Source: Apus apus (Eukaryota > Chordata > Aves > Apodiformes > Apodidae). From it: a DNA stretch of 64,000 nucleotides. The notes under the pieces were generated by a model. The model made no database searches. It was not told the origin of the DNA and saw only the letters and a program-made list of their open reading frames with translations. The stretch's first letter is position 1; every line of letters starts with the position of its first letter. Where the stretch lies: the NCBI RefSeq assembly GCF_020740795.1, contig NC_067285.1:14810001-14874000 (forward strand), read 5' to 3'. The position numbers and the translations under genes were made by a program. Shown here piece after piece: positions 11,421-21,100 of the stretch.

Positions 11421-13315
11421 GATGGGCTGGGGAGTGGGTCAGTGTGGGGCTGGGGGCTGGGTGAGGTGCGCGGTCTGTGTGCTCCGAAAGGCCGGGGGGG
11501 GGGGGGGGGGGGGCAGGGGTGTGACTGGAATGATGCAGGGTGCCCTGGTTGGAAGGAGCAGCTGGGGCTGGGCTCCCTCCTGCAGGGACCGTGGGTGGGA
11601 CCCGAGTCAGGGGGAGAGGGGTTGTGGGGCACACAGCAGGAGGTGTCCCCACGTCACCTAAGGGGAAGCACAGGGCGGGGTCTGACATCCGCCCTTGGCA
11701 CAGCCAGCCCCAACACGGCTGCCCAGGGGGCTGGTGTGGACCCTCGTACCCCGGAGGGTGCCAGGGCTGCCGGGGCTGGGCGCCTGCCACCGGTCCCTGT
11801 TGTGCAGACACCCCCTGCTGCGTTGCCACTGCAGCCCCGCTGCCGGCGGCCCCCTGCTCCTGTTCCCTTCCCTCCTCCTGCCGGGACGTGCATGCCAGGA
11901 GGCTGTCTGGGACAGGGGGCTGTCCCCTCCCCAAACTGTGACCCACCGGGGACACACAGCTGAGCGTGTAGCAGGCGAGCTGTGCTCGTGGCGTGACACA
12001 GCCCATGCTGGCGTCTCTCTGCTCGGGGTGTTCGAGCCTGCAGCTCCCGTGCCCTGACGTTGGGGGAATGGCATTACCTGGCGTCCCCAGCCCCCACCTG
12101 GAACGCCTGTCACCTCCCAGCTGCAGCCCCCAGCTCACCCTGCTGCCCTTCAGGTGCACAGCCTGCAGGAGCTGCGGCGCAGCGCTTCCCTGGCCACCAA
12201 GGTCTTCGTGCAGCGGGATTACAGTGACGGGACCACATGCCAGTTCCAGACGAAGTTCCCCCCTGAGCTGGAGAGCCGGGTAGGGATCCTGACAGGCTGA
12301 CAGGGTGGGAGATGCCCTCTGTTGGTGCCCTTTGGGGACTCGGGGGTGAAAGGGTTCTGAATTCATGAGGCACCCAGAGGGTTTTGTATGGCCCTGGGCC
12401 AGATGACACTGCTGGGTGCAGGCCATCACAGCCACCTTGCTCAGTGGCTGGCAGTGGTTTGGGTGCTCCTGGGGACCAGGAGGCTCTGGTGAAGGGCTGC
12501 AGGCTCAGTAGGTTTTGGCATGGGTGGGCAGCGGGCAGGGGCCAGGGAGCTGAGGCATCAGATAGAGGGAGAAGGGAGTTAAGTGGCCCACAGGCCCCTC
12601 CAGGGAGGGGGATAGGGCAGTGTAGGGGGTCAGCCTCTGTAGGGACTTCTCTTCACCCCAGTTTCTGCTCTAGATTGAGCGGCAGCTCTTTGAAGAAACA
12701 GTGAAAACCCTTAATGGCTTCTACGCGGAGGCAGAGAAGATCGGGGGCAGCTCATATCTGGAGGGGTGCCTGGCCTGTGCCACTGCCTATTTCATCTTCC
12801 TCTGCATGGAGACACACTACGAGAAGGTGCTGAGCCTCAGGGGAGGGTTCAGGGATGGTCATGGCTGTAGGCCTGGCAGTGGGCACAGGGATGGCAGAGG
12901 GAGCAGGGAAGGTGGAGGCCAGAGCATGCATAAAGGCTGGCAGGCCCTGAGTGTCCTTCCATGTGCCACCAGGTCCTGAAGAAGATCTCCAAGTACATCC
13001 AGGAGCAGAACGAGAAGATCTATGCACCACGGGGACTGCTGCTCACCGACCCCCTGGAACGTGGCATGAGGGTCGTATCCTCTAGTCAGCAAGGTGTTGG
13101 GGGGGAATGACAAGGGTGAGGGGTGAGGGGTGGGGCGACACCAGGACCAGGTGCTTGGTGACTGGATTTGCAGCTGGCACATCCCACCTATGATCCTTAG
13201 CAGGGCCCAGATCGAGATCTCCATCTACGAGGACCGGTGCAGCAGTGGCAGCTCCAGCAGTGGCAGCTCCAGCAGCAGCAGCGGTGGTGGGGGTGGCGGG
13301 GTGGGGGGCCGGTGA
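11272..13315 (+). CDS. GOLGA7B: Golgin subfamily A member 7B
   Basis: GOLGA7B is a small palmitoylated accessory subunit that partners the acyltransferase ZDHHC5 at the plasma membrane. Five coding exons, 11272-11283, 12154-12279, 12674-12826, 12973-13074 and 13211-13315, give 498 bases, 165 residues (human 167), all in phase 0. The first exon supplies only MATE. The conserved body contains [20 protein letters not shown], the cysteine-rich hydrophobic segment [19 protein letters not shown] and [13 protein letters not shown]. The last exon holds EISIYEDRC and a Ser/Gly-only tail encoded by AGC/GGC repeats. Introns 3 and 4 use weak-looking donors (AAG/GTGCTG and GTC/GTATCC). The last exon is entirely antisense to a candidate CRTAC1 exon. 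The 3' UTR runs about 1.37 kb to the AATAAA at 14676. Confidence 0.97.
11494..11513 (+). repeat. G20 homopolymer in GOLGA7B intron 1
   Basis: Twenty consecutive guanines sit 210 bases after the first GOLGA7B donor. Such a run can form G-quadruplexes and is prone to sequencing and assembly error, so its exact length should not be trusted. Confidence 0.9.
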
Positions 13316-13329
13316 CTGGCAGAGAGTCC
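13082..13329 (-). CDS. CRTAC1: CRTAC1 alternative last exon, antisense to GOLGA7B exon 5
   Basis: A minus-strand acceptor (TCCCTGCAG/GG, first exonic base 13329) opens an 83-codon frame ending at 13082. Its phase fits CRTAC1 shared exon 14, which ends in one base (GTG G). The predicted tail starts GTLCQSP, then a Pro/Thr/Ala stretch, then [11 protein letters not shown]. The human CRTAC1 long isoform, as I remember it, ends with GTLGQSP, a Pro/Thr/Ala stretch and [11 protein letters not shown], so the exon, its phase and its Ala/Thr composition look conserved. All 105 coding bases of GOLGA7B exon 5 lie inside it. The part antisense to GOLGA7B intron 4 differs from human. With this exon the protein would be 693 residues. 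No AATAAA was found just downstream. Confidence 0.75.
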
Positions 13330-13341
13330 CTGCAGGGACTC
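13324..13341. repeat. 18-bp perfect palindrome on the antisense acceptor
   Basis: GAGTCCCTGCAGGGACTC is its own reverse complement. It begins 9 bases after the GOLGA7B stop codon and contains the CTGCAG that serves as the minus-strand acceptor of the CRTAC1 antisense exon. Confidence 0.85.
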
Positions 13342-14675
13342 GTACTGCCGGGACAGTGGCCTCTCCGAGCTCCGCAGGCTGCACTACCAGAGCACTCGCT
13401 TCTGAGCCCAGGGTGGGTGGGAGGAGGCAGGGGCTGCCCACTGGGGCTGTCCACCCCCCCTGCTCTGTGCTCCTTGCAGTGTCTCTGCCCCTGCTCAGAC
13501 CCACTGTGGGCAGGGGCTGGTACTGGGGCATCCCAGGTGCTTCCCACTGAGCCAAAACAGTGCCAAGGGGCTCCCACAGCCCCCTGGGTGCTCTACGCTG
13601 CTGCCCCTGCCCCAAGTGAAGGAGCTTGCCCTGCTGCGGGCAATGCCCTGCGTGCCATGCGTCGGGAAGCTAGGGGATCAGCAAAGCCCCAGGCAGTACT
13701 TAGGGAAGGGGAGGCTTAGCCCTACACCCACAAGCACTGCCAGCACTTGCTGCACCCCCTCCGTGGGGCATCCCACTCTTGGTGCTGCAGGGTGGGCTCA
13801 GCCATGGCGTGCCCACTGCCCAGGGAGCCTGGCAGAGCCCTGGTGCCGCTTCATCTGCATGATGGTGCCATGCATTTGCCTCAGCCCTGCACCACATGCT
13901 GCCCATTGCTGCTTCCCAGACCTGGCCAGATGCCCTGATCCATCTGGCAGCAGCAGCCATGCCAGGGGCATCCTTCAGTGCTGCCCACGACACTGGGCCC
14001 TTGCTTCTGCTGCCTGCCTGACCTGGTGCCATCCCTAGCTGGACCCAAAAAAGTTCCCCAACCCCTAACCCTGTGCCCAGAGCAGGGAGCTGCAGTTCTG
14101 GGCAGGATCCTGCCCTTTGGCTGCATGCGCCGGGCTTGTGCACTGCCCAGCATGGCCCAAGCTGAGCTGTGGCATGGGCGAGGCAGGCTCCCTGCCCAGA
14201 CCTGGCAGATCCTGCCTGTACCTGGCTGCCTGCACCCCTCTGCCCGCTCTGCCCAATGACCTGCCCCAATGCAGGGAGGGTGCCTGGTGGAGCAGCTCCG
14301 CCAGGACTCTTCCTCTCTTACTGCTGAGCCCTCCCCTGCCCACATGTCCTGCATGCATCTGCCGCCAGCACCCTGATTCTCAGCCTGGCCTGTGGTGGGA
14401 TCCTGAAGGGCACCTGGGTCCAGCTGCAAGGCATGGGGCTTCACATGCCAGTGTCAGATGAGGGGGAATAGGGGGGTCCCTGTGACATCCAAGCACCCTG
14501 AGAAGAAGAGCCTGTGCCTGGGTGCAGGGCCGAATGGAGCCACCATTACTCTCCCAGGGTACTGGAAAGAAGACTCTGCCCTCTGGGACTCCCTTTGGCT
14601 CAGTCATGGCATGTGGGCGGGGTGGCCCTGGCCCCACCATTCCCACTGGGGCCCCCCTGCATGGAGACCTTCCTC

Positions 14676-14681
14676 AATAAA
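14676..14681 (+). terminator. GOLGA7B: GOLGA7B poly(A) signal
   Basis: A canonical AATAAA on the plus strand, 1.36 kb after the GOLGA7B stop, is followed by a GT-rich downstream stretch. It lies 255 bases from the opposing CRTAC1 poly(A) signal, making a tight tail-to-tail arrangement. Confidence 0.8.
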
Positions 14682-14935
14682 CCCCATGCTTCATCCCCTA
14701 CCACCTGCCTTGTGTCGTCCTGCATCCTAGTGGGTAGGGGGACAATGGTGGGGGGCACAGAGCTGGGCTGGGCATCCCCCAGCACACTGGGCTGCAGATC
14801 CTCACAAGAAGGATGAGCATGGGGAGAAATAAGAGTGAGATATAGGGCAGTGCCTGGGCTGCCAGGGACAGCCCCATGTGGCAGCTCTGCAGCCCCAGTG
14901 ACAGGGACCCACAGGGAAACCAGTGCAGGAAAGGG

Positions 14936-14941
14936 TTTATT
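14936..14941 (-). terminator. CRTAC1: CRTAC1 poly(A) signal, EGF-extended end
   Basis: TTTATT on the plus strand is AATAAA on the minus strand, 71 bases past the TAG at 15012-15014 that ends the second extra EGF exon. Its position supports a genuine terminal exon there. Confidence 0.7.
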
Positions 14942-15011
14942 CAGTTGGCAGTGGGCATAGGCAGCGTGGGGCTGGAGGCAAGTGGGGGGCACCTGGCTGT
15001 GCTGGGACAGG

Positions 15012-15139
15012 CTAGTTGTGCTGGCAGCGCCCTCCTGCAACCAGGGAGAAGCCGTGGTGGCAATGACAGTGGAAGGAGCCAGGGCTGTTGTGGCAGATGT
15101 GGTCACATGGGCCAGGCTGTGCCTGGCACTCATCTATGT
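15012..15139 (-). CDS. CRTAC1: CRTAC1 extra EGF exon B (terminal)
   Basis: After a CTTCCAG acceptor this exon reads DIDECQAQPGPCDHIC, then a Cys-His-Asn-Ser-Pro-Gly-Ser-Phe-His-Cys segment, ending GGRCQHN and a stop. It has six cysteines, the DIDEC calcium-binding start and the C-x-N-x4-F-x-C hydroxylation consensus of calcium-binding EGF domains. It enters in phase 1, as every EGF exon of this gene does. An AATAAA follows 71 bases later. Confidence 0.8.
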
Positions 15140-18100
15140 CTGGAAGAGAATGGGAGAGGGTCAGAATTATCCCAAGGTCACAGGGCTCATCCAGCAAGGG
15201 CAGGGCAGGGAATGGAGGGGGCAGGGGGCAGCTTGTGAAGCTGGGACTCAAAGGCACTTCCAATGCCTGTGCCCACACAGCTGTGGTCCTGCCACCACTT
15301 GTGCCCAAGGCTGCCAGGTGGCAGATGCCTCCTCATGCCATCAACTCCTGCACAGCCACCACCCGTCCATTCTGTCCCCCATGTTTTGGGTGGCCTGGGA
15401 GCAGGTAAAGAGAGCACAGCCAGGCACAACATGGCTGTGCCTGGCAGCAGCAGGTGGGGGGCACAGCAGGCTGCCAGCCCCGCTGCCTGCAAGTACTCAC
15501 CCAAGCAGTGCCTGGCAGTGGGGTCGAGGGGACGGAAGCCTGGGTGGCATTGGCAGGTGTGTGCCCCAGGGGTGTTGGTGCAGAGCTGGCTGCAGTTGTG
15601 TAAGCCCTGGGCACACTCGTCAATGTCTGGTGGTGGGAAGAGTGACACAGGGTTACAGCACACGGCAGGAAGGCAGCACAGCCCTGCTGCTGCTGTGTGG
15701 GCAGGGCTGCCTGCTGCAACCCACCCCCTCCAGTGCTGCACATCTGACCATGCCTCCCAGGGCTGGCCAGGGGCAGAGCTGTCCAGGGCCACAGTGCTTC
15801 CTCCAGCTGGCTCCTGTCCCAGGGACAGAGAGAGTTGGGGGATGCTGGAGGGGCTCCCCCACCCCCCTCTCAGTACAGCCCCAGGGCAGGGTGGGCAGAA
15901 ATGTGGACACAGCCTTGCCCCACACAGCTCAGCAGGCCAGGCTAATAGACAGGATATAGTTTATTGGGAGGGTTCTCTGGGATTGGGGCTGGAAGACTGA
16001 GCAGGATCTGACTCCAAACAGTGGGGTCAATACATTAAAAAAACAGACCAGGAGGGTCCTTCCCCCGCAGGGCCCCGGGGGACCCTCCTCTGCCAGGGCT
16101 GGGGAGGGTGGTCGCCGTCACCAAGGAGGGAGCAGGTGAAGCACACACGTCGCAGGCCAAACCAGCAGGCACATGGTACGGTATCAAGGCGACGGAGCAA
16201 GCGACCGCCCGGGAGGCGCCGGCGTGGCGGGGGCAGTGCTGGGGCAGGGAGGTGCCAAAGGTGTGCTGCCCCGGGGCTGCTTTCCCAGACACTGGTGCAA
16301 GGGGTGAGCCCCGCCACAGCCAGGCAACTGGGCTCTGTGCCCACCGCAGCAGGGCACAGCCGGCGCTTCCAGGGTGGTTCGACATGGAGAGAAAAGAGAG
16401 AAAGAGGCAGAGGCAGAGGCCAGCCGGTCCTTCTGCCAAGGCTGCTCTGGCAGGGGTTAAAGTGCATAGAGGCAAAGGCAGAGTCCAAGGATTAGAGGGA
16501 GGAGGGCACGGTGGGGGGGGCCCAGGCCAGCTCCCAGCAGAGGGATATCCCCCAAAAAAGGCCACTTGAGCTGCACAGACAATGAAAGATGGAGCAAAGA
16601 GAGAGAAAGAAAGAAGGGGAATCAGTGGGGGCTCAGCAGGGAGTGCAGGATGAACAGATACAGAGATGAGGTGCATGAGGCTGGGCAGCCACCCAGCAGG
16701 TTGCAGGATGCAAGCCAGGCTTTTGACAGGGCTGCAACAGCATCCCAAGGTGGTATTTTGAGGCTTCTGCCCACTGACTTGGCCAGGTTGCAGTGGCTCA
16801 GGGTCAGGGCATCCCCACTGTCACTCACCCACACACGCTGTGCCGTCCTCATTGGGCTCAAAGCCCCGGCTGCAGCGCTTGTTGCTGCGGCAGCGGTACC
16901 CGCCGTAGGTGTTGATGCAGACAGGCTTATCCCGGGGGCAAACAAAGGGGAACTCTGTGCACTCGTCCATGTCTGCAAGCAGAGAGGCCTGGGTCTGAGA
17001 TGGCTGGGCTGGGAGTTTGGTGCTTCTGGCCACGGTCTCTTGGGTTATCCCTGCACTTGCTGGATGACCCCCCCAGAGGTAGCCATGCACACACCATGTC
17101 TCTGCCCAGGAGGATCATGGCATGGCCATAGCCCCCCTGCTGCATTCCTGCTGGCCCTCCATTGCTTGTGGCTCCAGTGCAATGCTTGCATCATGCCAGC
17201 TGTGCCTCCTGCCCTGGGCACAGTGCTCCTTCCACTTCCCCATGACACCACAGTCCCCCTCAAGAGCCGTGCTGCTGCCCCCATTCCCAAGCCATGTGTA
17301 GGCAGTTGTACCCTACATCAAGCCATGCAGCAGCCCTGCCTGCATGCCCAGCCACCTCCCCACATGCCCTCGTGCCCCTCATGGGGCCATGCTGCAGCAC
17401 ACATGCAGCCTGTGCCCCCAGCAGCCACTCACCTACACAGCGTCCATTCTCGTGCTGGGAGAATCCCTGCCCGCACTGCATTTGGGGAGAAGCAGAGACC
17501 CCCGGAAACAGGGAGGAATCAGCCCGGAGCAGCCACTGAGCCAGCGGAGCCCAGCTCCTCCTTCTTGCTCCTAAAGCCTCCCTCCCTGCAACCACAATTT
17601 GCCCTCACCTCCAGAGGGGCAGGCATGAGTGGCTCCGCAACATCCAGGGGGTAGGGAACCTCCAGGACAGAGTTGGTCTCACTGCTGGCCACAGCTCGCA
17701 CCACAACACGGCCGTCTGGCCACGTCACCTCCAGGCTGCTGGCTTTGTCGCGCCCTGCAGGCGGGCAGCCCATCAGAGAGGGGGCATCCAGGATGGGCAG
17801 GGGCTGGAAGGAGGTGGGGGGTGGTAGGGATGGAAGGGCAAAGCTGCCTCTAGCTCCCTAAGCTGGTCCCAGGTGCCCGTCCCGACAGGGCATGCACAGG
17901 GAAGCAGCCCAAGGGGTGCACATATGGGGACAATGCTAGCGGGCAGGGACACCCTGCTGAGCCAGGGGAGGGTTAACAGGCAGGGAAGCCCTGTCACAGG
18001 GCAAAACAGCAGGCAAGGGGTGGGGAAGCTAGCAGCTACCCCTTGCAGCAGGGCTGCAGTGGCTGGGCACCCTGCTCACAGCCTCCCCTGGAGCCCACCA

Positions 18101-21100
18101 GAGAGGGTGCAGGGCTCAGGAGCCCATCAAGGGGGTTGCTGGCAAGGGTTAGGGGTGCAGGTAACCTGTTGCTCCCACCCCCGCTGCCCTGGCTCACCCA
18201 GTCCAAAGTGTGCCACAGGCTCCATCTCGCAGAGGTACCCCGAGCCGCCGTCAATGATGCGCAGGTGGGCCCCACTGCGCTGGGTGAACAGCACCACTTT
18301 GGCCCCCCGAGCAAAGGCCCCGAAGCGAGTGCGGGGGATGACACGCAGCCAGTTGTTGCCAGTGCCCTGCAAGAGAGGAGGGAACAAGGAGGATGAGCTG
18401 GGAGAGGCAGAAAGGACAGGAACAACGTAAGGACCCTCTGCTTGACTGACCTGGGTGCCCTTGAAGATGGAGATAGGCTGTGCCATGGACTCGCCATGGG
18501 ACAGGATCAGGTCCAGCATCCCATCTCCATCAAAATCTGTCACTGCTCCCCCTGCAAGGACAGGAGCAGGTAATGCCCAGTGCCTGGCCCTACATCTCTC
18601 AGCAGTACATCCTGGATTGCCAGGAGTGCTGTTGCTGGGGCAATAGGGAAAATGGGTGACCCAGTGCAGGTATTAGGGTCCCTGTATGGATAGGACCCTG
18701 CAATCTGGTGGGTCACCTCCAGAGGCAATAGGGAGGACAGGGGCAGGCAGTGCCTAGTAGGCTGTGAGACACAGGAGGCTGCCTGGCCCCCTCCCAAACA
18801 CAGAGATTGGGTTTGAACAGTGGGCATCCAGGAAGGAGATGCCAAGAGCAAGGCACTGAGGAGCAACTGGAGACAGCTCTGTTAGCTGGGTACAGGCAGA
18901 TGGAGAAAGCCTGGGGCAGCTCTTGGGTAATGGGGGCTCCAGGGAGCTGGTGGGGAGCAGGCAGGTGACATAGCCAGGCACACAGAGTCCCCAGGCGTGG
19001 AGGGTGCCACCAGTGCTGTGGCATACCACTGGTACAGGCTCCAACTGCCAGGGCCAGGGAGACCCACCCGTGCCCCGTCCCTCAGGCTCCAACGCATCCC
19101 CTGGATTCAGCTCTTCCACAATGGGGTCTGAGTGCTCCCTGCGGATGAGCCTGTAGAGCATAGACAGGGCATTAGTACCAGCCCCTGTGGCCCCCAGCAG
19201 CTCCCAGGAAGTGTCCTCTGAGCAGCCTGGCAGAGAGGTGACAGGCCTGGTGGCACCCAAGGATGATGCAGGGTGGATGGGACTAGCCCCTGCCTGTTGA
19301 CATGACACCTCACTTCCCTGCTCCATAGAGGGATGTCACGAGAGCCTGGATCTTGTGGGTCTGAACTGTGGAGCGGCAGCACTATCTCCAAACACTGCTG
19401 CATTCCTCTGGAACAGGAGACTCACCACCTCCCCCCTCCTCGCACCCACCCCACAGGGGCTCCCCACCATGCCACTGTCCTCCACCCACCCACCAGTGTC
19501 AGCACCGGGTGGACAACCAGCTCCTACAACCCCGCATGCCAGGTAAGGACGTGTCACATAGCAGTAACAAGGAATTGACCCTCACAATTAACAGGAGCCA
19601 TGAACAAGCTTCCACACTGCTGCTAATCAGTGGTGCCAGGGGCCCTGGGGGCTGCTGCAGGCACGATTGCAGTGGTTGGTAATAATGCCGAGAAGGACTC
19701 AGTCACGGTGCCTTTTATGAGCTGAGCCCGAGCAGTGGCACTGCTGGAGAGGAGCCCTCTAAGCCTGGCTGTGCCACGGGGACTGCTCGGCCCCCCTGGC
19801 CCCTACCGGAAGAGGCGGTTGGCCGAGGAGCCGCGGTAGGCGATGTTGTTGAAGAAAACCTCCAGCTCCTGGTCGTTGTCAAAGTCGGCTGCGATGACGG
19901 TGCGGACAGGGGATGGCATGGAGAACTTGGGGGTGGCGATGTCCTGTGTGAGGGACAGGCACGGGGTGACAATGGACAAGGAGAACAGGACACTGGCTCC
20001 CACTCTGGTGCTTCGGGTCCCCTCCTCACTGGGAATTGGGGCTTGAAGCCAAATTTTGGTGAAGCCAGGCCCCTTGGCCAAGGAGGCTTGGCAGCAAAGA
20101 TGACATTGAGGGATTCCTGGCCCCAAGTCCTCACCCGAAATCGGATGCGCCCAGGACCTCCACTCTGCAGGTAGAGGCGGTGTGGCCCGTTCCAGTTGCC
20201 GTAGACCACGTCCACCCGGCCATCGCGGTTGAAGTCAGCCAGTGCCACACCACGTCCATGCTGGTAGGGGTCATCCAGCCCTGGGGAGTGGCAAGGGGAC
20301 AGGGGGAGACGGGACCCCCTCCCTGCCTCTGTCTCCCTGGGATGCTCCCAGTGGTCGCCAGAGGGTTGCCTCCCATGCAGAGCAGTATCCCTGCCCTAAC
20401 AGATGCCCTGGTGCACTCCATCCAGCCCCCATGGTCAGCAGGGCTCTGGGTCCCCAGGCCTGTCCTTGCACCCTGCGCTCAGCCTGCCTGAGCACTCAGA
20501 GGCTGGCAGAACCAGCCCTGCCCCTGGGGTCCCTGACACCCGCGTGTTTCCCCCACTCCCTCTACTCACCCACAGAAGCAGCCACGTCTCGGAATGTCCC
20601 ATCGCCCCGGTTGTGGAAGAGAAAATTGGGGCTGTTCTCATTACCGCAGAATATGTCAGAGGCACTCTCGCTCAGGATGGGGCCCACAGCCACTCCACGG
20701 CCCCCTGGGGACAGCAGCCTTCAGGTGAGGGGGCAGCCAGAACCTTGCCCCAGAGGGGTTACGCCCCCCATGCCTCCTGCAGCACTGCCCACAAGGGGCT
20801 CCCGGGACCCCCAGCGTTCCCTCCTTGCCCCCCTCCCTCCTTCAGTCTCTCTCTCTCATCAGGAGCTAATTGGGCCTGGCAGCCGCTTGTGTCATTCTCA
20901 ACCCTAATCACCGCCATCACCATGGTGACAACACTCCTAATTAGTGACAAGTTACCACTGGGGAGACGGGGCACAGCAGTGGTCCCTGCGGTGACGGGGC
21001 TGCGTGGCGTGCAGGCTGGCAAACTCCCTGCTGACCTGCTCGTGTGCCCGCATCCCCACGCCACACTCCTGACCCTGTGGGCTCTGGGGGGATCAACCTG

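Noticed and set aside
11182-12435. 417-codon minus-strand reading frame across GOLGA7B exons 1-2
   Set aside because: It results from CpG-rich DNA, has no recognisable domain or splice context, and is shadowed by well-supported GOLGA7B exons.
16566-17654. 362-codon plus-strand frame over CRTAC1 exons 12-14
   Set aside because: It lies antisense to verified exons and introns, with no protein similarity.
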